Assembly (NCBI GenBank): GCA_017515945.1
Contig: JAFWDX010000459.1
Span: forward strand, 1-7,532
DNA length: 7,532 nucleotides
Origin: Blautia sp.
Lineage (GTDB): Bacteria; Bacillota; Clostridia; Lachnospirales; Lachnospiraceae
Reading direction: 5' to 3'
Shown: positions 1 through 5,317 of the stretch, piece by piece
How positions within the stretch are numbered: position 1 is the first letter of the stretch
How the letters are laid out: each line of letters opens with the position of its first letter
Made by a program: the position numbers and the translations under genes
Notes under the pieces: model-generated
What the model saw: the letters and a program-made list of their open reading frames with translations, nothing else
Told to the model about the DNA's origin: nothing
Database searches by the model: none

Positions 1-162
1 CTTGCCGGCATAGACATCATAGGGATTGGAAACGGATGCGACCAGCACGTAGTAAAGAGGATAAGCGACGATCAGCATGATCGCCAGACAGATCAGTACA
101 AGGATGATGTCACTCGTCCTGTCGGAAAGCCCATGCAGGGTCCCTGCTTGTTTTTTTCTCAT
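1..162 (-). CDS. Carbohydrate ABC transporter permease, YtcP/LplC type (partial, N-terminal 54 codons)
   Basis: This is the amino-terminal part of a second inner-membrane permease of a sugar ABC importer; the gene continues past base 1. The 54 visible codons start MRKKQAGTLHGLSDRTSD, a basic cytoplasmic tail. A first membrane helix follows (about residues 19-40), and then the family-typical YPLYYVLVASVSNPYDV stretch that leads into the periplasmic loop. An AAGGAGGAAA ribosome binding site (168-177) overlaps the stop codon of the upstream permease and lies 5 nt before the ATG. The two genes are 13 nt apart, so they are surely one operon and probably coupled in translation. A substrate-binding lipoprotein would be expected further downstream, outside the window. 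The identification rests on the motif and the neighbour; the substrate cannot be read from the sequence. Confidence 0.85.
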   Translation of the reverse strand, partial: MRKKQAGTLHGLSDRTSDIILVLICLAIMLIVAYPLYYVLVASVSNPYDVYAGK

Positions 163-175
163 GATGCTTTCCTCC

Positions 176-1108
176 TTATACAAATCTGACGTCTTCGGAC
201 AGCTTTTTGGCCAGCCGGTTGACGACGATCAGAAGTATGATATTCACCACGGTGTTGAACAGCCCGACAGCGGTTGAATAACTGTACTTGGCGTTTTCAA
301 TACCCTGCTGGTACACGTAGACGGAAATCACATCGCTGGTGGCTTTGTTCAGGTCGGTCTGAAGAAGGAAGACCTTTTCGAATCCGACATTCATCAGGCT
401 GCCGGCGCTCATGATCAGCATCAGGACGACCTGGGGAAGCAGCTCCGGAAAATCAATGAACTTGATCCGCTGGAACATGGAGGCTCCATCGATCTTGGCA
501 GCCTCATAATGGGAGGTATCGATGTTGGCCAGGGTCGCCATATAGACGATGATGCCCCAGCCTGCGTCCTGCCAGATCCCTGAAGCGATGTAGATGGTGC
601 GGAAGGCGCCCGCCTCGGAAAGAAAATCGATGCTGGTGCCTGCGATAAGGTTGATCAGTCCGCCCGAAGGGCTCAGGAAGATCCGCAGCATACCACAGAC
701 GACCATGGTCGAAATGAAATGAGGCGCGTAGAGCACGGTCTGCACCGTCCGTTTGAATCGCTGAAAGCGGAGCTGGTTGATCATCAGAGCCAGGATGACC
801 GGAATCGGGAAGCTCCAGAGCAGGCTGTAAAAGCTCAGCAGAACCGTATTGCGGATCATGCGCATACAGTTCGGCGCCCTGAAGAAACGCTCAAACCATT
901 TCCAGCCCACAAAGGGACTGCCGAACATGCCCCTGCTTGCCTTGTAATCGCGGAACGCGATCTAGATGCCGTACATGGGAATGTACTTGTAGATGATGGT
1001 CAGCACGATCGGGATCAGCAGCATCAGGTAAAGCTGCCAGTAATCCTGGATCCGGTGACCGCTCATCCGCCTGGCTTTCCGGGGTACGGCCGTATTTGAT
1101 TTACTCAT
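176..1108 (-). pseudogene. Carbohydrate ABC transporter permease, LplB/YteP type, interrupted by one in-frame amber codon
   Basis: This is the first permease of a sugar ABC importer, an inner-membrane protein that would pair with the permease at 1-162. Read through, it is 310 residues, the normal family length. TM1 is at about 26-47 (YLMLLIPIVLTIIYKYIPMYG). More helices follow, and the EAA loop that docks the ATPase is at residues 202-208 (EAAKIDG). Codon 49 (962-964 on the plus strand) is TAG where relatives have the Gln of MYG(I/V)QIAF. The frame on both sides is unbroken and well conserved, and CAG to TAG is a single transition. The start at 1108 was chosen over the in-frame ATG at 1144 because AAGGAG lies 9 nt upstream. 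Translation would stop after 48 residues. A restart at ATG 928 is possible but has only a weak ribosome site and would lack TM1. The disruption looks recent, or it could be a sequencing error or a suppressed codon. Confidence 0.85.
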
Positions 1109-1150
1109 GTCACTACTCTCCTTGAAAGAAACAACTGGTTCCACGCGCGC

Positions 1151-1166
1151 TGTGAAACGTTACACA
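1151..1166. promoter_or_regulatory. LacI-family operator at the start of the ABC importer operon
   Basis: TGTGAAACGTTACACA is a 16-bp palindrome with AACGTT at its centre; only one base pair per arm breaks the symmetry. The central CG flanked by TGTG/CACA is the usual pattern of LacI/CcpA-type operators. It lies about 8 to 24 bases downstream of the predicted transcription start of the minus-strand transporter operon, the normal position for blocking RNA polymerase. The divergent LacI protein at 1520-2521 is the obvious candidate binder, but CcpA could also recognise it. Confidence 0.7.
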
Positions 1167-1180
1167 AGGTTTGTGATCTG

Positions 1181-1209
1181 AATATACTACAGGTGTGGAC
1201 AAGTGTCAA
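1181..1209 (-). promoter_or_regulatory. Sigma-A-type promoter of the sugar ABC importer operon
   Basis: On the minus strand, a perfect TTGACA -35 box (1209-1204) is followed after 17 bp by TATATT (1186-1181), one mismatch from TATAAT. Transcription would start near 1174, giving a leader of about 66 nt before the ATG at 1108. The operator at 1151-1166 lies inside that leader. Confidence 0.75.
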
Positions 1210-1296
1210 TATGAGTTGAATGTAATTAATGCAAAATGCGATTATTTGTTTGAATATAACAATCTATTAGTATTGATTTTGTGCAATAGTGCTTCA

Positions 1297-1308
1297 TGAA
1301 TCGTTTCA
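1297..1308. promoter_or_regulatory. Second LacI-operator-like palindrome, upstream of the lacI-family gene promoter
   Basis: TGAATCGTTTCA has the form TGAA-N-CG-N-TTCA, with central CG and symmetric arms, matching the general LacI-family operator layout. It ends 20 bp upstream of the -35 box of the plus-strand regulator promoter. It is about 130 bp from the operator at 1151-1166, a distance that would allow looping between the two. The assignment is by pattern only. Confidence 0.5.
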
Positions 1309-1328
1309 CGTGTATTTTTCAAATTATA

Positions 1329-1357
1329 TTGACAGTGTTTCATGATTGTTATAGAAT
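1329..1357 (+). promoter_or_regulatory. Sigma-A-type promoter of the LacI-family regulator operon
   Basis: TTGACA (1329-1334), a 17-bp spacer, and TAGAAT (1352-1357), one mismatch from TATAAT. Transcription would start near 1364, leaving an unusually long leader of about 155 nt before the regulator's ATG at 1520. The leader contains the tandem repeat at 1410-1485. Confidence 0.75.
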
Positions 1358-1358
1358 A

Positions 1359-1370
1359 ATTTCATGAAAT
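1359..1370. promoter_or_regulatory. Perfect 12-bp palindrome at the regulator's transcription start
   Basis: ATTTCATGAAAT is a perfect palindrome lying directly after the -10 box, over the predicted start point. It could be an autoregulatory site, but it lacks the central CG of the other two sites, so binding by the same LacI protein is less likely. A chance AT-rich palindrome is possible. Confidence 0.3.
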
Positions 1371-1409
1371 ATATAATTGCATTGTACCGGGGTGATTAGA
1401 TTCATTGAA

Positions 1410-1485
1410 ACTGTGAAGGAGCTTGTGACTGAACAGTTGCGATTTATTTTCCATACTGTGGAGGTGCCTGTGACCGAACAGGCCC
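1410..1485 (+). repeat. Degenerate tandem repeat in the regulator leader, related to the end of the MITE-like element
   Basis: Two 31-bp units, 1410-1440 and 1455-1485, match at 24 of 31 positions with a 45-bp period. Both have the form ACTGTGRAGGNGCYTGTGAC-YGAACAG. The first unit, at 1415-1443, matches 3361-3389 at 27 of 29 positions; that site is the right end of the MITE-like element before the lipoprotein gene. Its 14-mer GACTGAACAGTTGC also occurs inverted at 3267-3280. Each unit can fold weakly (ACTGT with ACAGT, or CCTGT with ACAGG). No matching left end or duplication is visible, so this is not a complete element. The role is unknown. Confidence 0.6.
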
Positions 1486-1519
1486 CCCCGGAATACTGCA
1501 CAGGGAGGCTTTGCGTCAG

Positions 1520-2521
1520 ATGAAACGGAAAAGTACTGCGCCGACAATGAAGGATGTGGCGCTCGAAGCAGGCGTTGCTCTCGGAACGGTCTCGAAGGTG
1601 ATCAACGGCGTTCCTGTCGGAGATTCATATCGCCGTAAGGTGGAGGAGGCCATCAAAAAGCTGAATTATCAGGTCAACAGCTACGCGCAGGGCCTGAAGG
1701 CTCATCGAACGAATACCGTCGCCTTTTTGGTTCCCAATACTACGAATCCGTATTTTGCAACCCTTACGCATTATGTGAATCTTTCACTGATGAAAAGGAA
1801 CTACCGGATGCTCTTATGCTGCACGGATTTCAACCCTGCCCTTGAGCAGGACTATGTTTCCATGGTCCATAAGAATCAGGTGGACGGGATCATCGGCATG
1901 ACTTACAATCCGGATCTGATCGTCGATGAAAATACGCCTTTTGTTTCCATCGACCGTTGCCTCAGCCCGCAGATCCCGTGCATCAGCAGCGACAATTTTG
2001 CAGGGGGACAGCTTGCAGCCGAAAAGCTTGCGGATCTGGGCTGTACCCATGTCGCGTTCATGCGCATCGGTTCTTCCCTGACCAACGAGCCGAACAAACG
2101 GAAAGCAGGCTTTGAGAACGGCTGTCTGATGCGGGGACTGACTTTTGAAAGCCTCCTGCTGGACGACGGGACGCCCCTGGAGGCATTCACGGATTTTCTG
2201 AGGGAACATGTCAGAAATGGCCGGATGGAGTTTGACGGTATATTCTGCGGTACGGATTATTATGCCGTTCAGGTACGTAATTCATTGGCAGAACTGGGAT
2301 TTAGCGTACCCGGGGATGTACAGCTGATCGGATTTGACGGTGTACGGATGTTTCCCGACAGTCCCCTTCTCTGCTCCACCATCGTTCAGCCGGTGGAGGA
2401 TATCGCTCAGCTGTGTGTGGACTTTGTCCTGCAGGAAGGAATGGCCACAAAACCGCCTCTGATCTGTCTCCCGGTACGCTATGAGGCAGGGGGCACGACC
2501 AGGGAGGAAACAGATTCATGA
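1520..2521 (+). CDS. LacI-family transcriptional regulator
   Basis: A 333-residue cytoplasmic repressor or activator of sugar-use genes. The N-terminal helix-turn-helix is at residues 9-30 (TMKDVALEAGVALGTVSKVI). The hinge helix follows at about 50-60 (YQVNSYAQGLK). Then comes a full periplasmic-binding-protein-like effector domain, with VAFLVPNTTNPYF, DGIIGM, SIDR, SSDNFAGGQLAAEKL, GIFCGTDYYA and GDVQLIGFDG in the family order. ATG 1520 is preferred over an in-frame TTG at 1511: GGGAGG at 1503-1508 is only 2 nt from the TTG but 11 nt from the ATG. It is divergent from the sugar permease operon, and palindromic operators lie between them, so the importer is the likely target. Its stop overlaps the next start by ATGA. 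The effector, presumably a sugar or oligosaccharide, cannot be inferred. Confidence 0.93.
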   Translation: MKRKSTAPTMKDVALEAGVALGTVSKVINGVPVGDSYRRKVEEAIKKLNYQVNSYAQGLKAHRTNTVAFLVPNTTNPYFATLTHYVNLSLMKRNYRMLLCCTDFNPALEQDYVSMVHKNQVDGIIGMTYNPDLIVDENTPFVSIDRCLSPQIPCISSDNFAGGQLAAEKLADLGCTHVAFMRIGSSLTNEPNKRKAGFENGCLMRGLTFESLLLDDGTPLEAFTDFLREHVRNGRMEFDGIFCGTDYYAVQVRNSLAELGFSVPGDVQLIGFDGVRMFPDSPLLCSTIVQPVEDIAQLCVDFVLQEGMATKPPLICLPVRYEAGGTTREETDS

Positions 2522-3162
2522 AATACGGATTTCGCAACTGGTGGTACTATTACAAATGGTATTGCCTCCTGGGGGCGGCCGGCGTGATCATTCTGTTCGG
2601 GAGACTGGCCGATGCCTTCGGATGGTTTGAAAGAAAACCGGACATCCAGATCGCGTATATAGGATCCGTCCGATTGCCCGAGGAGTATGCTGCCGGACTT
2701 GAGGAAGTCTTTGCCTGTGCGGCAGATGATTTTAACCGTGACGGCACCACAACGGCTGTCCTGCATCAATATATACTGGAACCGGATGGTGTATCGGAGG
2801 ATGCCATGTACGCCAGATATGCCGCCGAAATAGAGATCATCGGCGACATAACGGACTGTGACAGCTATCTGTTTCTGATGGAGGATCCGGCCGATGTGCA
2901 AAGACGGTTCCAGATCCTCGCCGATCCTGACGGAAATCCGGCCGGACCAGCCGATCTGTCCGTGACAGATAAATGCATCCGATGGAAGGACTCTGACCTG
3001 CTCGCGACCGTCAGCCCGGATTGTCTGGGTGATTATGAGGAAGCGGCTCAGGAACTGTATCTGGGACGCAGAGCATTCGAGACCGAAAAAACCACAAAAT
3101 ATCTGCGGAAGTGCGAGGAGCTCTGGAAAACTCTGAATGAGTCACAGGGACAGGTTCCTTGA
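2518..3162 (+). CDS. Membrane-anchored protein of unknown function
   Basis: 214 residues. An aromatic, basic N-terminus (MKYGFRNWWYYYKWY) leads into one membrane helix at about 15-35; the rest is probably extracytoplasmic. It begins PDIQIAYIGS and includes an acidic DDFNRDGT stretch (70-77) that resembles a calcium-type loop, but the match is not strong enough to call. I recognise the general look of a Lachnospiraceae hypothetical protein but know no function. GGGAGG (2502-2507) lies 10 nt before ATG 2518, and the ATGA overlap couples translation to the LacI gene. The last seven residues (ESQGQVP) and the stop codon are encoded by a palindromic repeat (3136-3168), so the natural C-terminus may have been replaced. 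Confidence 0.8.
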   Translation: MKYGFRNWWYYYKWYCLLGAAGVIILFGRLADAFGWFERKPDIQIAYIGSVRLPEEYAAGLEEVFACAADDFNRDGTTTAVLHQYILEPDGVSEDAMYARYAAEIEIIGDITDCDSYLFLMEDPADVQRRFQILADPDGNPAGPADLSVTDKCIRWKDSDLLATVSPDCLGDYEEAAQELYLGRRAFETEKTTKYLRKCEELWKTLNESQGQVP

Positions 3163-3168
3163 CTCATT
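3136..3168 (+). repeat. REP-like hairpin repeat, arm A, supplying a stop codon
   Basis: AATGAGTCA (3136-3144) pairs perfectly with TGACTCATT (3160-3168) around the core AGGGACAGGTTCCT. It belongs to the same family as 4011-4039 and 5248-5317. The TGA in the right stem is the stop of the upstream gene. The hairpin is followed by only a short T run (ATTTTC), so it is a weak terminator at best. It may also stabilise the mRNA 3' end. Confidence 0.85.
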
Positions 3169-3266
3169 TTCAGTCAGGTCGTGGACAATAATGTCTTCGA
3201 GGTGATACCGCGCGAAAACTCAGGCACATGTTTCGTTGAATTATTTGCGAGAATGTAAGATAAGGA

Positions 3267-3386
3267 GCAACTGTTCAGTCCGCACCTCGCATTTACTGCG
3301 ACACCGCGGGTGTGCCTTTGCTGATGCGTGGAATAAAAGCTCAACAGTCAAGGCCACACCGAAGGAGCTTGTGATTGAACAGTTAC
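3267..3386. mobile_element. MITE-like element (120 bp) with terminal inverted repeats and target duplication
   Basis: The left end GCAACTGTTCAGTC (3267-3280) and the complement of the right end, GTAACTGTTCAATC (3386-3373), agree at 12 of 14 positions. The element is flanked by GATAAGGA at 3259-3266 and 3387-3394; the match extends to 9 bp with the following G. This is a direct duplication of the kind made by a DDE-type transposase. No coding capacity is visible. Inside are two small hairpins (3288-3300, CGCA/TGCG; 3301-3313, ACACC/GGTGT). The duplicated sequence is part of the ribosome binding site region of the lipoprotein gene, so the insertion lies between that gene and any older promoter. 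No transposase family can be named from the ends alone. Confidence 0.65.
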
Positions 3387-3407
3387 GATAAGGAGAAAGG
3401 ATCATAT

Positions 3408-4013
3408 ATGAAAGGCATGAAGAACACCGCGTGTATTCCGGTACTGCTCATATGCGCAGTCTTATTCGCAGGCTGTACCCCGGCCGAGCTTTCATTGTCG
3501 GAAGATATCCCACAGACAGACGCCGAATACACACAGCTGGGTCCGGTACTGATGGTGGAAAAGATGGACTGCCTCGAGCTGCTTGACGCAAAGGATGTTC
3601 TTTCCGCGGATGGCCTGTTCTACGGAACCTGGGGCAGCGGGGAACTGCACAGCTATGAGGATGAAGATGGAAATGAGATACAGATCCGCGACGTTCAGCT
3701 ATTTGCTCTGGTCAGCGAAAAAGAGAATCCGGAGCAGGCGGCTGCAGAAACGGACAATCTGCTCTATACCGCGCGGGAGACCTATCACGTAACGGAAGAA
3801 AAACAAGTCGAGATCGATGGGAGAGAGTTTACCTGTCTGGTCTATGACAACGAAGGGATCCGGAAAAATGCCCACTATGCGCGGGGGATCTCTGCTTTTA
3901 AAACGGAGGGGAACTGTGCTCTCTGTATTGAACTGACCAGCCAGAAGGAGTGGGATAAGGATATGGAGCCACTGCTAAAGGAATTTTTGGAGCATTGCCG
4001 TTTTTCGGGATGA
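3408..4013 (+). CDS. Lipoprotein of unknown function
   Basis: 201 residues. The signal peptide MKGMKNTACIPVLLICAVLF leads to the lipobox FAGC, with the lipidated Cys at 23, so the protein is probably anchored to the outer face of the cell membrane. The mature part is acidic and globular and contains two runs, SADGLFYGTWGSGELHSYED and GREFTCLVYDNEG, that I cannot place in a family. ATG 3408 was chosen over the upstream TTG at 3375: AAAGG lies 7 nt before the ATG, AAGGAG lies 12 nt before it, and only this start gives a clean signal peptide. The stop codon lies in the first three bases of a palindromic repeat (4011-4039). A MITE-like element ends 21 nt upstream of the start, and no convincing promoter is seen close by. 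Read-through from the LacI operon across 3136-3168 is possible. Confidence 0.85.
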   Translation: MKGMKNTACIPVLLICAVLFAGCTPAELSLSEDIPQTDAEYTQLGPVLMVEKMDCLELLDAKDVLSADGLFYGTWGSGELHSYEDEDGNEIQIRDVQLFALVSEKENPEQAAAETDNLLYTARETYHVTEEKQVEIDGREFTCLVYDNEGIRKNAHYARGISAFKTEGNCALCIELTSQKEWDKDMEPLLKEFLEHCRFSG

Positions 4014-4039
4014 GTCAAGGAACCTGTCCCCGTGACTGA
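4011..4039 (-). repeat. REP-like hairpin repeat, arm B, supplying a stop codon
   Basis: TGAGTCA (4011-4017) pairs with TGACTGA (4033-4039, one mismatch) around the core AAGGAACCTGTCCCC. It is the reverse complement of arm A. The first TGA is the stop codon of the lipoprotein gene. With arm A it brackets an 842-bp segment holding that gene and the MITE-like element. Confidence 0.85.
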
Positions 4040-4042
4040 TTC

Positions 4043-4108
4043 ACCTTGTCTGGCGTTTTCTGATTGGCCTGCACTTCCCTTGTCTGATTGACCTTGTCTG
4101 GCGTTTTC
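4043..4108 (-). repeat. Direct repeat, 18 bp x 2, at the broken end of the ABC exporter relic
   Basis: ACCTTGTCTGGCGTTTTC occurs exactly at 4043-4060 and 4091-4108, 48 bp apart. A partial copy, CCTTGTCTG, lies between them at 4078-4086. In the frame of the relic these encode ENARQG twice, 16 codons apart, in a Gln/Gly/Ser-rich stretch unlike an ABC ATPase. The repeat begins just where homology to the ATPase domain stops, so it marks the deletion or rearrangement joint. Confidence 0.75.
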
Positions 4109-4447
4109 GGGTTGATATGAAAAGCGCACGTCCTTCAGCTCCAGATCATTTCCCGCCGGCACTTTTCCTTCTACAGGCCGTACCATCTCCGGCGCGTCCA
4201 GGATCGCCCTCACTTCCCCAAAGATCGTCCCCATGGTCTGCAGATCATCCGAATAGCTCATCAGGGTGACGAGCGGCGTGATCAGACCGACGGACAGAAT
4301 TATGATCATGACGAAATCCTTTGAGGACAGGCTGCCGTTCTTTACAAGAATCCCGCCGACCGGCAGCACGGAGACCATGGTGGCCGGCATCACGACCATG
4401 GCAAAGGTCATGGGCAGAAAGACCTCCGTTTCCGCGCACAGCTGCAT
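4109..4447 (-). pseudogene. ABC exporter (fused membrane and ATPase domain) fragment, truncated at both ends
   Basis: The conserved part begins at about 4435 (AETEVFLPMTFAMVVMPATM) and carries what look like the last two membrane helices of an exporter half-transporter (FLPMTFAMVVMPATMVSVLP and FVMIIILSVGLITPLVTLM). A linker follows (SYSDDLQTMGTIFGEVRAIL), then the first strand of the nucleotide-binding domain (LELKDVRFSYQPE, ending near 4110). Walker A, the signature motif and Walker B are all missing, as are the first four helices. Upstream, the frame is closed by stops within 40 bp; ATGs at 4487 and 4472 with a GAGG site lie in another frame. Downstream, the frame runs into a low-complexity repeat and antisense of the lipoprotein gene. 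It sits downstream of a TetR gene on the same strand, the usual TetR-exporter arrangement, so this is probably the former target of that regulator. Confidence 0.8.
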
Positions 4448-4510
4448 ACGCTGCGCTGCTCAGCTTTTTCATTGTGTGCTTCCTCATCGTTGGTAAACAT
4501 ACTTGGGTTC

Positions 4511-4522
4511 GTGTTAGCTAAC
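4511..4522. promoter_or_regulatory. TetR-operator-like site upstream of the ABC exporter relic
   Basis: GTGTTAGCTAAC contains the 10-bp palindrome GTTAGCTAAC. Its first 11 bases recur as the exact reverse complement (TTAGCTAACAC) at 5225-5235 in the TetR promoter region, and GTGTTAG/CTAAC is also the arm sequence of the TetR operator at 5201-5224. This suggests that TetR once controlled a second promoter here, in front of the exporter. Confidence 0.5.
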
Positions 4523-4534
4523 CATTAAACAAAC

Positions 4535-4567
4535 ACATCGCCTGTCCCTATAAGAGACAGGCGGTGT
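4535..4567 (-). terminator. Intrinsic terminator of the tetR-family gene
   Basis: On the minus strand, ACACCGCCTGTC (4567-4556) pairs with GACAGGCGATGT (4546-4535), 12 pairs including one G-U, around a 9-nt loop. The stem is followed by the T-rich run GTTTGTTTAAT. It starts 13 nt after the TGA of the TetR gene. Confidence 0.75.
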
Positions 4568-4580
4568 ATTTTACAGATAA

Positions 4581-5189
4581 TCAAAAACCCAGCAGCTGCT
4601 TCCAGCCCGGCAGGAAGAACGCCTCCAGTGTGTCCAGACAACGGTACGCTTCCTCCTCGGTATATCCATGTACGACCGGTTCAAACATGGCGCTCGTATA
4701 TGCGCTCAAGAGCAGATGGAGTTCTTTCGGATCAATCTCCCTGGTCGCGTATCCCCTTTCCCGAAGCATCGGCAGAAAGGAAAGCATCCTTTCCTGATGC
4801 TGCTGAGTCAGATCATGGAGAAAATTTTCATATGGAGAGCCCTGGGCCTTTGTCAGCAGGAGCCTGTATTCCTCCATATTGGGATAGATCAGATCCTGCA
4901 TCATGTTAATCTCGGAATCCTTCCATAAATCAACGGTATCCGTTTCCACAGACTGGATGCTCCGGCTGATATGAGCTTCCAGCCATTCATCGATCCTGTC
5001 AATGGAAGGGGAAACCAGTTCACCGAACAGGCCGGCCTTGTCCCTGCAGTGCCGGTACAGACCTGCGGCCGTCATGCCACAACGCTCCCCGATCCGGCGC
5101 ATGGAAGCATCCTCATATCCGTACTCCATGAACTCTTCTCTTGCTGCTGCAAGAACTCTCACATGTGTTGTCGTCTTATCTCTGGGCAC
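4581..5189 (-). CDS. TetR/AcrR-family transcriptional regulator
   Basis: 202 residues. The N-terminal TetR DNA-binding domain (about 7-55) has TTTHVRVLAAAREEF as helix 1 and the helix-turn-helix RRIGERCGMTAAGLYRHCRD (31-50). The ligand-binding, dimerising C-terminal part is too variable to classify. The start is GTG 5189, because AGGAGG lies 6 nt upstream. The longer frame from 5222 would begin inside the operator and has no ribosome site. The operator at 5201-5224 covers the promoter region, so it is probably autoregulated. The exporter it probably controlled, immediately downstream, is now a fragment, which may leave the regulator without its original target. The ligand is unknown, typically a toxic hydrophobic compound for this arrangement. 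Confidence 0.9.
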   Translation of the reverse strand: MPRDKTTTHVRVLAAAREEFMEYGYEDASMRRIGERCGMTAAGLYRHCRDKAGLFGELVSPSIDRIDEWLEAHISRSIQSVETDTVDLWKDSEINMMQDLIYPNMEEYRLLLTKAQGSPYENFLHDLTQQHQERMLSFLPMLRERGYATREIDPKELHLLLSAYTSAMFEPVVHGYTEEEAYRCLDTLEAFFLPGWKQLLGF

Positions 5190-5200
5190 AGGTATCCTCC

Positions 5201-5224
5201 TTGTGTTAGATACATCTAACACAA
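5201..5224. promoter_or_regulatory. TetR-type operator, 24-bp near-perfect palindrome
   Basis: Two exact 11-bp arms, TTGTGTTAGAT (5201-5211) and ATCTAACACAA (5214-5224), are separated by 2 bp. It lies between the -35 box and the ribosome binding site of the TetR gene, overlapping the likely -10 region. A partial second copy (TTAGCTAACAC, 5225-5235) abuts it, and a third is at 4511-4522. Confidence 0.85.
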
Positions 5225-5241
5225 TTAGCTAACACTGTCAA
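5213..5241 (-). promoter_or_regulatory. Promoter of the tetR-family gene
   Basis: A perfect TTGACA (5241-5236) lies on the minus strand. The best-spaced -10 candidate, 17 bp downstream, is the weak TAGATG (5218-5213) inside the operator palindrome. The -35 box is convincing and the -10 box is not, so the exact start is uncertain. Confidence 0.5.
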
Positions 5242-5247
5242 GCCAAA

Positions 5248-5317
5248 ATGAGTCAAGGGGACAGGTTCCTTGATTCACACGTACGTGCGAGTCAAGGAAC
5301 CTGTCCCCCTGACTCAT
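5248..5317. repeat. REP-like double hairpin repeat (arms C and D) between the HAD and TetR genes
   Basis: The left arm 5248-5281 and right arm 5284-5317 are inverted copies agreeing at 31 of 34 positions around a 2-bp centre. Each arm is itself a hairpin: GAGTCAAG or GAGTCAGG, then core GGGACAGGTTC, then CTTGA(T/C)TC. The middle contains the palindrome CACGTACGTG. It starts at the last base of the HAD stop codon and ends about 6 bp upstream of the TetR -35 box. It may act as a terminator or 3' stabiliser for the HAD operon and insulate the TetR promoter. There is no classic T run. Confidence 0.88.

Noticed and set aside
719..1099. Plus-strand 126-codon open frame across the permease gene, and similar antisense frames over lacI, SPFH and HAD
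   Set aside because: They are antisense shadows with unusual composition, no ribosome sites and no family resemblance, while the opposite strand codes for clear protein families.
962..1108. Whole-genome TAG reassignment to glutamine
   Set aside because: One TAG at a Gln site is not evidence for recoding; lack of TAG stops among so few genes is well within chance.
3169..3258. Promoter for the lipoprotein gene upstream of the MITE-like element (TTGAAT at 3236-3241, TAAGAT at 3256-3261)
   Set aside because: The spacer is only 14 bp, and no alternative pair of boxes fits better.
4245..4487. Minus-strand ORF starting MRKHTMKKLSSAAYAAVRGNGG with a fair ribosome site
   Set aside because: After about 15 codons it is a frame-shifted shadow of the conserved exporter fragment. 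It may contain the original start of the exporter, but I cannot recognise its N-terminus, so it is mentioned only within the relic.
5190..5222. Longer TetR start at GTG 5222 adding MLDVSNTRRIP
   Set aside because: Those codons are the operator palindrome and ribosome binding site; AGGAGG lies 6 nt before GTG 5189.
5248..5317. Classic intrinsic terminator for the HAD operon
   Set aside because: The hairpin is long enough, but no T run follows it on the minus strand; a termination role is possible but not supported, so it is listed as a repeat.
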